A stretch of DNA of 64,000 nt from assembly GCA_964059195.1 (NCBI GenBank), contig CAXKWD010000007.1:152417269-152481268 (forward strand), given 5' to 3'. Positions within the stretch are counted from its first letter, which is position 1; each line of letters starts with the position of its first letter. The position numbers and the translations under genes are program-made. The notes beneath the pieces were generated by a model, which searched no databases, was not told the origin of the DNA, and saw nothing but the letters and a program-made list of their open reading frames with translations. Below, piece by piece: positions 10,611 through 23,199 of the stretch. This DNA comes from Ectobius pallidus (lineage: Eukaryota; Arthropoda; Insecta; Blattodea; Ectobiidae).

Positions 10611-10726
10611 TTGGCTAATTGAAAAATCTCAGTGACCTCATCGAGGATCACATCCATGACCTGTCAGTTTTTCGGCAGTGAACACCAATCGTGACTTTTA
10701 AAATTATGATGATGGTGATGATGATG

Positions 10727-10772
<46 letters not shown>
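10727..10772. repeat. (AAT)n microsatellite
   Basis: About 15 AAT units, preceded by (GAT)n and followed by imperfect TTA-rich sequence to about 10850. Confidence 0.9.
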
Positions 10773-10775
<3 letters not shown>

Positions 10776-11660
10776 TAATGGCCATAATTATTATTGCTAT
10801 TAATTTATTATTGTTATTGCTATATTATTGTTATTATTATTATTATTATTAAAGAATTAAATGTTTATTACGGTATTGTCAAAGGTGTATTCATCGGCAG
10901 TAGAAAGCATAGGCTACGCATTTCGAAAGTTGACTGTTTACTGCATAAATATTGATTTTGTCTGGATATTGTCCAGAAAATTACATAATGCTTGTAATGC
11001 TTTGGAGACGTTTTCCTGCTTTTAAATGTCAAGACTGTGTATAAGGAAATTTAATCGATATATTATTGGCCTATAAATTATAAAATTAAGAAGTGAATTA
11101 CCCAGACTGTTCCACATAACCCATATACTTTTTTTTTTCATAATACTGGTTGTAAACATACACAATGACCTTCATAAGAAAGCACATCGAAAGAACAGGT
11201 GGTGTTCAGATCGATAAGGGTCAAGGCACATAGCAACAGGTAGAAATGTCAACCTTTTTTTTTGCGTGGAGTATTGCCAAAAGTTGCTCAATATTTATTT
11301 CAGTTCAACAAACTTTATTTTTTTCAGTCACAGGTTATTGCTGGAATGAAGTAGGCCTAGTACTTTTGAGAGAATACACCACTGAAAATTGCAAAAATAG
11401 TCTATTGCATGCATTAAAATTTCCCAAATGTTTATAAAATTAATTCGCATTTTAGTGCATATAACTTATGCACTATATTTCAGACTTTTGCTGTAGTTTA
11501 CCCTTTGGAGATCATAATTATAGTTATGAAAGATAGGTTTACATTTGTGATATTTTACTACATACACATACAGTTTTACTTTATGATCGCTACATATTTC
11601 TGTCATGTTGCTATCGCATTTGAATTATATTTGATCGTAACAAAATTAGAAATTTAGATA

Positions 11661-12227
11661 ACAGGCTGAGGTAGATTTCAAATCTCGCCTTATATGATAG
11701 CTATCGAGAAACTAGTTGTTGATTTGTAGAGTACTCATCAAGAGCTTTTCAACGATACCCCACAAGACGTGGTTTCAAAAATTTCTAATTTCCATCCCCC
11801 CACCAACCACCCCCACTCGTACCCCTAAAACCCCCGAATTGTTGGTGTCACTGTGAACTCCATAGGGAGTACTCTAATTTATCCAAACAAAGTTTCCCTC
11901 TATACTTCATAGGGGCCGAGATATAAATTTTTCAAAATTTCAACCCCCTCCCCCTCCTCACCCCTTGGGGCAATATTGCTCATTAACGAACTTGTCCGAA
12001 CTATTGGGCCTATAAACAACATAATAAAATTTGGTTCAAATATCTTCAAAATTACGTCCGCTAGCGTGTAATATATAGTATATATATATATATATATCAC
12101 AAATTTTTTTGATCGGGCGGTGGTTTCGTACTTAGGGAGGCATGAAACGTAAAGATATGAAAGAATTTTTCGAAAGTCATGACATGGTATCGATTGCAAT
12201 AGGTAGATTTTTCTTCGAAATCTACCT
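11661..12227. mobile_element. Family-R5 element, copy 1 (567 bp)
   Basis: Begins acaggctgaggtagatttca and ends cttcgaaatctacct. Copy 2 occupies 59939-60825 and shares the body closely (for example 'gatttgtagagtactcatca', 'gggagtactctaattta', 'gatataaatttttcaaaatt'). The ends contain inverted aggtagatttc / gaaatctacct. Both copies can be read as flanked by TA, which would suit a Tc1/mariner- or Harbinger-like insertion, but this is not certain. A C-rich tract and a (TA)n lie inside. No convincing coding capacity. Confidence 0.65.
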
Positions 12228-13460
12228 AAAAAATTACCTAAAAATAAAACTGGGGAAAATGTCCAAAAAATGACCCTAAAAATTACAGTTTTTATAATCA
12301 TGATGAATGATCAATCATGATGAGAATGTCATGATCACAATATCTGCACAACTGGGCAAAGTACATGATGTTCCAGTTAAAAGATGACATGTCATCAATG
12401 ACCGGGTCCTGATTATAAGATTTTCTCGTCTGTAACGATAGAAACTTTGCTTAACGTACATTCGCAAATAACCTGTAGACCATTGCCTCCTGGGAACTGG
12501 AAGGGGGAAGTGTGGAAATAACTTTTCATGGAATATATGAAAGGATGCCGGCGTACATGATGACATGAAGAGTACGTAATGTTGTAACTCTCACGTGGTC
12601 AATATCGCACTGCCATTTGTTATCTTTACGCTTCCTTGTTACAGAACAAAAGAACGCGTATTGTCATGCAAGCATTGATATTATGTGGAATTCAATACTA
12701 GTGGGTTTACAACGAAATGTTTGTCTATTTATAGTAATCACAAAAAAAGGTTTATTTGAAAATGTCTGCATCTAGTTTGTAGTGTTATATAAGACGTTAA
12801 AATTAATTTGTATCAAGAGTCGATAGTTTAACATCGATACGAAATCGCGTCGTTAATTATCGTCGAGGGGTTAAAGTTAGTTATCGTTGTTCAAAATGTA
12901 TATAATTTTATTTGATTTGCATGTTTCATGCTTGGTATTTTTCCCATGAAAGCATTGGAATTATTATTGCAATATAAAATGTAAACGTAAATAAAGCAAA
13001 ATAAATCAAAATATTAATAAAGAAAAATGTTTAAAATGTTTATAGATCATTCGACAAGTTTGTAATTGGTTACTGATGATTAGGATCGATGCGAAATTGT
13101 TGAATCGATACTGTACGCTTTCAAATGTATCACTTCTGCTGGTCTATCACATAGCTCTAGTTTTGGTCCTCGTCTGTATTATTCTAAAATCACATTACAT
13201 CTAGTTTTTGCCAGATGTAGTTACGGAGTTTTTAAATCTGAAATTAAAATACTCATATAACTTAGATTTTAATCCCTTTTAAAATAGGTTTATCTTTTGG
13301 TACCTATTACTATCATGACAATTTATTTTTCATTATTGTAATTATTTTTATATCAGTTGAGTCATATCTTTACTCTCAGTTTTTGTCTTTTCCCCTTGTA
13401 CTATTTCACGATATTCTGTCTATTTAGTTTTAAGGTAATTTTATGTTCTACATTTCAATA
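12228..13460. other. Intronic sequence, no gene seen
   Basis: No supported coding region. Short repeats of 'atcgat' motifs occur at about 12820-12850 and 13080-13110 and may mark a decayed MITE. Nothing else recognised. Confidence 0.4.
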
Positions 13461-13592
13461 AGACAAGGGAAAAGATCCAGGGGAAGACCGAAAACGAGAT
13501 GGGTGGACTCGCTTATTAAGGAGAAAGCAGGAGCTTTGTGGTCAAGAACAGCCAGAGATAGAAAAAAGTGGAGGGATTTAGGTAAAGTTTAG
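13461..13592 (+). pseudogene. LINE reverse-transcriptase C-terminal tail fragment
   Basis: Reads RQGKRSRGRPKTRWVDSL, then ...GALWSRTARDRKKWRDLGKV and a stop (13590-13592). GRPxxRW plus A-x-DR-xx-W is the recurrent tail motif after the reverse-transcriptase domain of several non-LTR retrotransposon groups. Only about 43 codons remain; the catalytic domain is absent. A 5'-truncated insertion, dead. Confidence 0.7.
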
Positions 13593-13765
13593 TGTAAGGA
13601 ACAGTGAGAAGTGTAGTGGATAGTCACAAAAACAAAATTTAATGCAAGAACAACAAACACAAAACTAGTTATAACAAAAAAATGACAAACACAAAGGAAC
13701 ACAATGAAACGCAAAGAGTAACAATCGACAAGCAACACCAGAACTAGCCCATCTAGTGTTGTGAT

Positions 13766-14926
13766 CAGGGCTATAGTCCAGGCAACGAACGAAAAATAGA
13801 AAAAATAAATCGTGTAGTTTTGAAATTTTGCAGAGTTGTCGGAGGGAGTGTCCTGAACAACATACTAAAAGTCCCCGAAGGTGGGGGTTAGCGGGGGGCA
13901 GGGGGGCCCGCAGAAGATCCCTATTTTAGGTTGTTCGCTTATATCTAAACAATGGTGCATCGTAGAGGAAAGGTTGCTATATACAAAATTCAAGCTGATA
14001 AAATTTCCTACAAGTTTGTCTATACACATTTCTTTCTATTCCCAATAGTTTTCGAGATATCCGCCAGCGAAAATAACGAATTTTCGAAAAAAGCTCTTTC
14101 GCCTCGCGCTTTTCGACACACTTTGCCTTCTAGCGCTTCAGCCCTTAGGTATACAGCAATGTTATAATGAAAGAAGTTGTAGGCAAATAAATTATCTTGA
14201 AAATGAGTAGTCATTTGTTACTTTGTCTTCAAATGTTCAAAAGGTATAACAATTTTAAATTCGGTCAAATTTCGAGATTTCGAAAGAAAACCGTATATCG
14301 CACTTTCTCTATATTTAGGGGTTATATCTTTGTACATAAGCTGTAAATTGTGTATTTATATCATGAAACAAGTGGAGAAACATCACACAACCATTAAAGT
14401 TGAAATTATTAAAAATCCGATCACGGTACAAGCACAGTAAATGTAATGGAAAATACATTATATTGCAGGCAAGATAGGAAAAATAGGTACAAAAAACTCA
14501 TGTAGATTTGAAATTTGGCAGAGATGTGGGGGAAAGTGTCCTAAACAACATAGTAAAAGTCTCCATGGATAGGGGTGAGCGGGGGGTGGGGGGCACTTTT
14601 ACCGGTAAATGTAATTTCCCTCAGTTTTCCCTAAATAAACAAAAAACTATGGGTTCTAGCATAAAACAGTTTATGCACAAAATTAAACTACATAAAAGTT
14701 CTTATAAAATTTATCTGAATGATATTTCTCTAGTATTAATAGTTCAGGAAATAGAAGGATATGAAGTATGACACAGTTCTGGAAATTCTGTATTACATAG
14801 GCCTACACCTGTATATTATATTTTTAACAAAAGAGAAGGCAGATGTTAATTAAATTAGCGTGATGCCAAGCAAGCAAACTAGTTCTTAGAAAAATATACT
14901 TACTAATGGTTAATGTTACATATAAA

Positions 14927-14966
<40 letters not shown>

Positions 14967-17801
14967 ATTCTTCTTGTAAAGCTGAGACGTTTTATGTTTC
15001 GTTAAAATAATTACCGGTATTCTGAAATATGGTAAGGAATTAGACAATTATATTTTAAGATTCTAAGAATAGCAGGCCTATCTATTACTTTAAATAAACG
15101 TTTACTTGTCTATGTGGCTCCTGAGAATATTTGCACATCATATTTTGTCACTGTGCAACTCGGTGTGGTGGAAGATATGGATCCAGAAAAGCTAGTATTA
15201 AATGCTCATCCGTTTGTGGAACCTGTCTTGATACAACAGTATACCATTAGAAGAAGATGATGAATTTAAAATTGATGACGTCCAAGCAAAATAAGTTGTT
15301 TAGGCACTCTTTAATTAATGTTATATATGTGTATAAATACTGAGTGTTCGGTAGATAGAAAAATATAACCCTAACTTATCATACGATGTACAGTACTAGG
15401 ATTCCAGTATTGGAGATTGAAAAAAATAGACAACTAAACATTTATTTAAAGTACTATGTAGGCCTATTAGGTCTTATAATTTCTAAATATCTACAAATTC
15501 TAACTATTTACAATTTTTCCAAATGATATTTTAAGCGAAAAATAGAACGGCTAATAGGCCTGATTTATATCTAATATATAAAATCGAAAGTGTGTATGTA
15601 TGTATGTATGTATGTATGTTTGTTTGTTCCTTATACAAATCTACATTTCTTTACCAATTTACAAGACATTTTGCACACATGCCCAGTTAAGCCCGGGAAG
15701 TATAGCTGTCGACATTAAAATTCAAACAAAATACTCCTTCCCTTGAAAATTATATAATTTCTGAGAATTTTATACTGAAAAAATGAATTGCTGTTTAGTT
15801 CACATGGCAACAGTAAATTGTTTACTATGATTACATAGGGCCTTGGCAAGTATATAGCCTAATGCTTTAACGAATTATGATTCCATCGATGTAATATATT
15901 GGCGAAAATAATGACTGAAAATGAAATCCACGAAAATAAAGCACAGTGTGATGTAGTCACATAACTTTCTCTACCCTCGACATAAGAAATATTTACTCAC
16001 TTCACATTTTGATGTAGAATAAGAGGGACAACTTAAGTGTGTGAGTATGCTATATCAAAAGTCTATAAATAATCCTTTCCGCTGATAAGTTATCCATACC
16101 TGTAGGCTTTGTATTAGTTGAGAAATAGGGATGTTTATCATAGGCCCTAAGCATGGGATGGAACATTTTGAGTCCTATGCTCGCAGTATATTATGTCCCG
16201 GGTTCTAGGGGAGGAAAGTATGAAAGTGATACTGCATTTCTCTTTTATTTCAGCTCCGAAACGATTGTATAGTAACATGAGAATGAGAAATAAAATTTTC
16301 CGTCAAGTCAGTACAATCTTATGTAATTTGTGTTTCTTCTTATTTCAACCCCTCCCAAGCATGATGTGTAGAAGCAACGGAATGCAGCATTCCACATCCT
16401 CTATGAGCCATAAAAAGCTATATCCAGCGTTTTCTGATGGAATAGTTTGAGTGTGATAAATCTTTTTCTTCATTTCAAGTTCTACATACATAAAGTCCTT
16501 CATAAGTTAATTTCAAATTAAAAAATACAAAGCCCGGGCGACGCCGGGCCTTTTCAGCTAGTTTCTTATAAAGTACACTCATACCATGTGATTTTTGTAA
16601 GCTTTATAATAATAATAATTATTATTATTATTATTTTATGTGTGATGTTTACCTTTAGCACAAATATTATTCTAAGAACTAGTTTGCTTGCTTGACATCA
16701 AGCTAATTTAATTAACATCTTATCTCTTTTTTGTTAAAAAATATAAAATATAGGTGTATGTAAAACAGAATTTCCAGATCTGTGTCATACTTCATATCCT
16801 TCTGTTTCCTGAACTATTAATACTAGAGAAATATCATTCAGATAAATTTTATAAGAACTTTTATGTAGTTTAATTTTGTGCATAAACTGTTTTATGCTAG
16901 AACCCATAGTTCTTTGTTTATTTAGGGAAAACTGAGGGAAATTACATTTACCGGTAAAAGTGCCCCCCACCCCCCGCTCACCCCTATCCATGGGGACTTT
17001 TACTATGTTGTTTAGGAACTTTCCCCCACATCTCTGCCAAATTTCAAATCACATGAGTTTTTTATACCTATTTTTCCTATCTTGCCTGCAATATAATGTA
17101 TTTTCCATTACATTTACTGTGCTTGTACCGTGATCGGATTTTTAATAATTTCAACTTTAATGGTTGTGTGATGTTTCTCCACTTGTTTCATGATATAAAT
17201 ACACAATTTACAGCTTATGTACAAAGATATAACCCCTAAATATAGAGAAAGTGCGATATACGGTTTTCTTTCGAAATCTCGAAATTTGACCGAATTTAAA
17301 ATTGTTATACCTTTTGAACATTTGAAGACAAAGTAACAAATGACTACTCATTTTCAAGATAATTTATTTGCCTACAACTTCTTTCATTATAACATTGCTG
17401 TATACCTAAGGGCTGAAGCGCTAGAAGGCAAAGTGTGTCGAAAAGCGCGAGGCGAAAGAGCTTTTTTCGAAAATTCGTTATTTTCGCTGGCGGATATCTC
17501 GAAAACTATTGGGAATAGAAAGAAATGTGTATAGACAAACTTGTAGGAAATTTTATCAGCTTGAATTTTGTATATAGCAACCTTTCCTCTACGATGCACC
17601 ATTGTTTAGATATAAGCAAACAACCTAAAATAGGGACCTTCTGCGGGCCCCCCTGCCCCCCGCTCACCCCCCACCTTCGGGGACTTTTAGTATGTTGTTC
17701 AGGACACTCCCTCCGGCAACACTGCAAAATTTCAAAACTACAAGATTTTTTTTTTCTATTTGGTGTTTTTCGACGTTTATTGACTGGACTACTATATCCT
17801 G
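13766..17801. mobile_element. Giant palindromic (long-TIR) element, about 4.0 kb
   Basis: The left arm (13766-14890) and right arm (16668-17801) are inverted copies of each other, about 1.13 kb each. Ends: cagggctatagtcca at the left, and caggatatagtagtcca as the reverse complement of the right end. Identity is very high: a 71-codon frame (13952-14167) reads identically from the right arm (17387-17602). The 1.78-kb loop contains (ATT)n and the Helitron copy 15570-16561. No transposase is recognised. The CAGG...CCTG ends suggest hAT, but no 8-bp TSD is evident (gttgtgat versus ctgtgcag), so classification stays open. Confidence 0.8.
15570..16561 (+). mobile_element. Non-autonomous Helitron, family A, copy 2
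   Basis: Same 5' TCTAATATATAAA start (after A) and same ...ttttcagCTAG end (before T) with the GC hairpin as copy 1 at 6346-7324. 992 bp. It differs by a (GTAT)n expansion near 15596-15620 and scattered substitutions. It lies in the loop of the palindromic element 13766-17801. No Rep/helicase coding sequence. Confidence 0.85.
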
Positions 17802-18120
17802 CTGTGCAGTTACTCATTGGATGGCCAGTCGGCTTCAAAGGTTTCGGTGTTTCTTTATGTTAACTGATCTAACTAAATCGGTCTTGGGCTTCCGCTTTCC
17901 AAAACAAAAGCAACGTTGCAATATTCTCTCATTGTTATCACTGACCTCAGTTCTTCCTTCGCTTTATTCAATTCACAGGTGTTATTGTTTATTGTAACTT
18001 GATCTTGCAACCGCGCATTTCTCTCCACGCGGAGATGACGAGTAGCTGTCAAAATCGCCACAGGACATTCTTAGATTTTGATTGGCTGGGGTAACTAGCT
18101 GATTGGTGCGGTAAAACAAA

Positions 18121-18410
18121 GAACATGGGTTGAGCTGTCGGAAAACTTTTCCTCCTAAGGAAAGGAAGCCGCCTGGGTTTGCAATGAGTAACTGGACTAT
18201 ACGCAGGAAGCCTTTGCCCCAAGGGGATTTAAAAGCTGATTTATTATTATTATTATTTCAAAAATTTAAAACATGTAAATATAAGCATGGAACTGACCCC
18301 GAGCACGAGCTCCGGCGCTTTCGGGGTTTCAGGACCTTATATATTGTGTATTGTATTTATGTCATTAAAAAATAAAATAAAAAATAAATTGAAATAAATA
18401 AATTTAAGTT
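18121..18410 (+). repeat. LINE 3' end with conserved stem-loop
   Basis: Contains 'ttttcctcctaaggaaagga', then a (TTA)n, then a stem-loop ctgaccccgagcacgagctc ... tttcggggtttca (about 18293-18331), ending in an (AAAT)n tail. The same stem-loop with 'ccccgagcacaagct' occurs at 23160-23200 and 32525-32566, each at the end of a LINE fragment. No coding sequence remains here. Confidence 0.6.
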
Positions 18411-18716
18411 TTCTGCGTAAAATGTCAGCATCAGCAGATGATGCTTTCATCCCAAAAGATGTCACTGAGATGCTAGGGCCTTTAATAATTTATTACCGGA
18501 GAAATCGGAGATAAGATAGGAAACGTAAAAGCAGATAAGTAAAATTAATAGAGTAATGCTTTAAAAATGTGAGGAATTTTATCCATGCGTTAGAATTGCC
18601 ATTCATTAAAAAACCAACTATTCTATTAAAATTTTCGTCATTTATTTCAAACATATAAACCCGCTGATTTATCTTTATGTATTGAAGGTAAGTAAATGCA
18701 CAAAAACTCCATAGAA

Positions 18717-19240
18717 CAGTGTTGCCATACGTACGACTATAGTCGTACACATACGACTATTTCATAGATTTGTACGACGTACGACGCAACCATGTGTCGT
18801 ATGCCTATTCATACGACTATTTTTAATATTAGCATTTTATCGGCCTACTACCATTTTCTGTTAATTTTTTAGCAATCTACTGCAGAATTTTCAATTTGGA
18901 TAAACACGAAGTTTTTTTGTTTTTTCGTAGTTTATTTTGTATATGCCTACATATCGCTAAATGAATGGCGGAATGTTATAATAGCCATTGTCAAATAAAA
19001 CTCAGTCCTTTTATTTATTACAGGCTTTTATATGTATAGGCTTTATAAGGCTTTATAATGTAATTTTATTATTAATATTTTATTTCTTCCTGCAACATCT
19101 GCAGGTAGCCGATGACAAAGAGTACCAACAACAATGAGTATATGTATACAGTTAGAGAGACCAGTTATTTGAGTAATAACGGTGAACCACAAAGTCAGCA
19201 TGTCTGTACAGTGTACCTCACTTTGCAATCATTATTATTA

Positions 19241-19273
<33 letters not shown>

Positions 19274-19387
19274 CATCATCATCATCTTCATCCTGAAAAT
19301 TCGCAAAGTGTACGACTATTTTAACTAGCGTACGACTATTTTCAGTTGTTCGTACGACTGATTTACGTTTCTCATCTGGCAACCCTG
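18717..19387. mobile_element. hAT-type MITE, 671 bp, exact 8-bp TSD
   Basis: Flanked by perfect ccatagaa (18709-18716 and 19388-19395). Ends cagtgttgcca and tggcaaccctg are inverted with one mismatch. Subterminal 'gtacgactat' motifs are repeated in both orientations at both ends, typical of hAT transposase-binding arrays. It contains a (TTA)n/(ATC)n microsatellite (19229-19290). No transposase. A partial copy lies at 62857-62968. Confidence 0.9.
19229..19290. repeat. (TTA)n(TCA)n microsatellite
   Basis: Imperfect triplet run inside the hAT MITE 18717-19387. Confidence 0.85.
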
Positions 19388-19395
19388 CCATAGAA

Positions 19396-20071
19396 TGTAA
19401 GAAACAAAACACAAAATAAGAAAATAATGACTTTATATTTTTAAAAAATACCTAAACTTATGAAATATGGGGAAAAATACCGTGAAATAACAAAAAATGA
19501 CCAAATAAACGCCTCAATAAATGACGGAAGCGGAGGTGGTTGTCACACAATGGTTCAAATCCCAGGCGGCAGACTTCTACGAGACAAGTGTTCAAAAGTT
19601 GGTCCCACGGTATGAAAAATTTCACAGTTCCTGTGGTAAATATGTTGAAAAATAGCTGACACTTGATATATCTGTTTCAGTAAATAGGCTATTTCCATGA
19701 AATTTTGTTTTGTTTGTGTAAACGGCCCCAGAGAAACTTACTTTATGGACTCGCCTTGTAGTTCTTAGAATGTTTTGATTTGTCTGTATCTAATTGGCAT
19801 CCTTAATTTAAGACAGCTATCCTTAAAAGATTTCCTCCTCCAGTAGCCTATATAAATCCAGGGTTTAATTTAATAGATAGATTTAAAAGATCATTTTTTT
19901 GCTGGGCACATTTAAAATGTTTAGCAGTGTGAGGTACTATTCGATAATTTAACTCTTTATTTGGAGAGAGACAATACAAAAACCCTTGTCGGACTGCAAT
20001 GAAAACAGTTAACACATTGATTAGGTTAGTAATTTATTTCTTGCTTCCTTATTCTGTAATTTATATTAAAA
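19396..20071. other. Intronic sequence, no gene seen
   Basis: No repeat boundary or coding segment was recognised in this stretch. Confidence 0.4.
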
Positions 20072-21534
20072 CTATCATGTGCCCGCGGCTTCGCCCGCGA
20101 TAATTATTTCAAAAATTAAAAATTAAGAGCATAATAGTAAAATCATTATATTTATTAACACCTAAATCACGTGGACTACATACCACGATTAGATGGCATC
20201 GTCTGGTAAAAGCGACCTTAGATTCGAGTTTCTTGGCCCAGAAAACCTCTGTATAGTGAGATTCGTCCAAATAAAACAACGTTTGACCATATTTAGGGCT
20301 TACAACATTCAAGCGATCGCAAAAGTTTTATTTTCAAGGTATGACAAAAATAGCCAAAGCCAACTGTAATTGATTTGACATTGAAATGTATAACTGAAAA
20401 CTTATGTTTTGAAAACGCACAAAATGCACGTTTTTTGCCCGTTTTTCACTCATAACTCACGAACGAAAAGTAAAATTAAAATTCCGGCTTGGAGGTGCAT
20501 TTTCCGACCCTTCAGCCCACCTATGTTTAAAATTTCAGATCTCTGCGTTCAGTAGATTTCGCTGGACATCGAGGACAATTCCTTTTATTAATACAGATAA
20601 TATGAATTATAATGATACCTTCTCTAATTTGTCAAACATCCATTTCATTTAATCCAAACCCACCTGATACAACTGGCAACAATATGTTCTGTGAATTTGT
20701 TTGGATAATTCTGTGTAAAAAGGGGTTAAGTATTTTCAAAAACATGTAATTTTTGGCAGTTAAAATCAGAATTTTTCAAAATCCTTTCTTAGTGAGCACC
20801 TACATTATGAAACGAAGGTACTGTCAAAATTCCAAGTCTCTACCTGTTATAGTATAGGCTCTACGTTGATTCCTGTCAGTCAGTCAGGACAAAGCCTTTT
20901 ATATACAGAGTGTTAATGAATAACACCGAAATATTTTACCTGTGTATAGAGGGGACATGGACAAGCAACTTTTATTAGGAGAATTTTGCTCTATGGATTC
21001 AATTCTTCCTGTTATAACATAAAATATCCCAAGGATATGCACGCCACTGTCTTATAATACTTGAAATGATGGGAAACAAAGGAACAGTGAATATTGTGTA
21101 GTGGTCGGGAAAATTGTAAAAAATGACGATCGATATCTTACAACTCTTGAGGGAAAAAAAAGAACACGAAACATTTTTGTTAGGTTTGGAATTAGGAATA
21201 AAAACATAATGCAGTGGCGGGCAATCATGTGATTAATCAGTAAATTTTGCAGATTATGAAAATTCTAAATTATGGTATAGCTGTTGATGAATTGTTAAGA
21301 ATCAGGTTTTTATCGATCGCTAAGAAGGCATGAAGTCAATTTAATGAAAATTTTAACCCTATTTCGCTCAATTATTGAGTTATGAGCACCAAATTTTAAG
21401 GACTTTAATGCCCTGTAGCATACGCATTTTACGTCATAGAGCAAAAATGTCCTAATAAAAGTTGCTTGTCTATGTCCCCTCTATACACAGGTAAAATATT
21501 TCGGTGTTATTTATTAACACCCTGTATATAGAGA
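20072..21534 (-). mobile_element. Helitron family B, interrupted by a Tc1/mariner-type MITE
   Basis: Minus-strand copy of the family at 58703-59555. Its 5' end (TCTC, reverse complement of gaga at 21531-21534, next to an A) is separated from its body by the MITE 20906-21524. Removing the MITE restores 'tctctatata' + 'taaaaggctttgtcc'. The 3' end (20072) shows a hairpin (gcgggcgaagccgcgggc) and ...catgATAG before T, where CTAG is expected, i.e. one substitution. Host TA is duplicated around the MITE. No Rep/helicase. Confidence 0.8.
20906..21524. mobile_element. Tc1/mariner-type MITE (R3), copy 1
   Basis: Inverted ends of about 90 bp: cagagtgttaatgaataaca at the left and the inverse of ttattaacaccctg at the right. 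Subterminal blocks 'aatattttacctgtgtatag' and 'gtcccctctatacacaggta' mirror each other. A TA dinucleotide flanks both sides (20904-20905, 21525-21526). 619 bp, no ORF. Copy 2 is at 37711-38241 and a one-ended fragment at 25682-25745. Confidence 0.85.
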
Positions 21535-21751
21535 TTAAATGTTTCTTCACATTTTTCTTTTCATTCCTTTAGAAATGTAAAACAAACGACTGTATCCTGC
21601 AGAACACATTTTCAATTTAAGGGTTAATGACTACTGTTTCAAATTATTACGTGTGGTGCTGTTTTTCGTTATTATAATTAACAAATGTTGTTAGTATAAT
21701 ATTCAATAAGAAGTAAAACAAAAATAACAAGACTTAAAATAAATTGTAATT

Positions 21752-22149
21752 TATTAAGTGCCAGAATGGTACTTTATGAGATTGTGTGAGGACGGGAAAA
21801 TGTCTGTCTATGTGTCTGTACGCGCGATTACTCAAATGCGCTTTATCAGATTTTCATGAAACTTGGTATACGCACTTATAACGTCCATGGGACGAAGTCT
21901 ACTGACTTTGGACCAAATCGGTTGACCGGTAGCGGAGTAATCCCCAATTTAGTGCCCATTTTATGGTATTATAGGCCTATTAGAAATAATTTATCACATG
22001 CAAATCAGTTCTCATGACAACATATTGTTTTACAGTGTTCATATACGGCTTTCGAAGTTGCAATACGGTAGCTTTGTCAAATAACACTACCCATATATTC
22101 CATCACATATGCTTATGAAACTAGACCTCTGTTCTTCCGTAAGCCCTGC
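21752..22149 (+). repeat. R1-family repeat, left part (interrupted)
   Basis: Starts ttattaagtgccagaatg and runs to 'cttccgtaagccctgc', where a TIR element (22150-23375) is inserted. The R1 sequence resumes at 23376 with 'gccctgcttaatgaatcgat' and decays by about 23440. Confidence 0.8.
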
Positions 22150-22425
22150 CAAATACTATAGAGACAATACCGGACACTTACTGGTAGAGAAATGGGGGAC
22201 AGATTTTGCAGCACTCCTGGTGGCACAACCTAGAAACTTGGGGCAAAATTAATATATTCAAAACATATATAAACTGTAATATGCTATTCTGAGCCATTAG
22301 GTAGATACCCCTTATACATAACATGCCGAGTCTGGCTATTTCGGCTCTTCTATTAAAAACTGTTTAACATATATTGACTTGAATATTTATGCAATAGGCT
22401 ACGTAAAGTCATTTATAAATTCGTT

Positions 22426-22899
22426 ATTCTCCGTTCATGTTTACCAGCTCATGTTTTACGTACGATTTATTTAGCCCTAATTCATTCTATTATTCAATAT
22501 GGCATAATTGGGTGAGGAGGAGTTGCAAAAACGATCCTCAGCCCTTTGCTTTGTCTTCAAAAACGCATAATAAAGATTTGTTTATTTAAGCCTCCTGACT
22601 ATTCTTCCAAATTATTATTTTCTGAATTTAACGTTTTCACCATAGACCAAATTTACAAGTACGTCATACTGGATTATTTTCATAAACATCGTGACAATTA
22701 CAAGTCAGAATCTCACGTATATAACACGCGAAGGAATCAATTTAATTTATTACTTGAACCAAAAAATGTTACAACTGCTGGAGCTAAGCACTGTTCAAGT
22801 TTTGGCCCAAGACTATTCAATTCATTTATTACCAACCATCCTGATCTAAATAGCTTAAACAACAAACAATTTAGGTCTAAAATTAGAAAATTTATATAA
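22426..22899 (+). pseudogene. Non-LTR reverse transcriptase, C-terminal fragment
   Basis: Translates as LRSCLPAHVLRTIYLALIHS, then IIQYGIIG, a TGA where Trp is expected in 'YGIxxWGG', then ...LLCLQKRIIKI and, further on, YNTRRNQFNLL and FGPRLFNSF. This is the typical region after the RT catalytic core ('thumb/connection') of CR1/L2/Jockey-type LINEs: 'LQKR..RI', 'H.YNTR', 'G..L.N.L', ending 'F+.K++.F'. Catalytic motifs (FxDD) are absent. 5'-truncated and interrupted by an in-frame stop, so non-functional. Its 3' UTR ends with the conserved stem-loop at 23164-23199 and an aataaattgtaattgtaa tail. Confidence 0.8.
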
Positions 22900-23163
22900 T
22901 TATTACTTCTGTTATCGACTATTACTGTTATAACATTTTTCATATTAAACTTTAAAATTTGGATAGAACTTAATTTCTTTGTTTTTACTAAAATTTGAAC
23001 AAATAAATTGTTATGTATTATTGTTGTATTGCTTCGTACCTTTGTATTGTAAGTAGAACATGTTCTAACCTTTCATACATAACATTTTGTCATACTTCTC
23101 CAAATTATGCATTTTTTTTTAAAGTAATTGTTTAGTATAAGTATTTCTAATATATAACTGAAC

Positions 23164-23199
23164 CACCCCCGAACACAAGCTCTGCTTCTTCGGGGGGTG
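23164..23199 (+). other. LINE 3'-terminal stem-loop
   Basis: ccaccccc gaa ... ttc ggggggtg forms a stem of about 10 bp with a loop of about 16 nt. It is placed about 40-60 nt before the LINE's A-rich tail. Equivalent structures sit near 18293-18331 and 32525-32566. Conserved 3' stem-loops in LINEs can be the template-recognition site for the reverse transcriptase; that role is inferred. Confidence 0.6.

Noticed and set aside
13952..14167. 71-codon frame identical in both arms of the palindrome (also 17387-17602)
   Set aside because: Identity comes from the inverted-repeat arms. No domain and no initiation context; no protein claimed.
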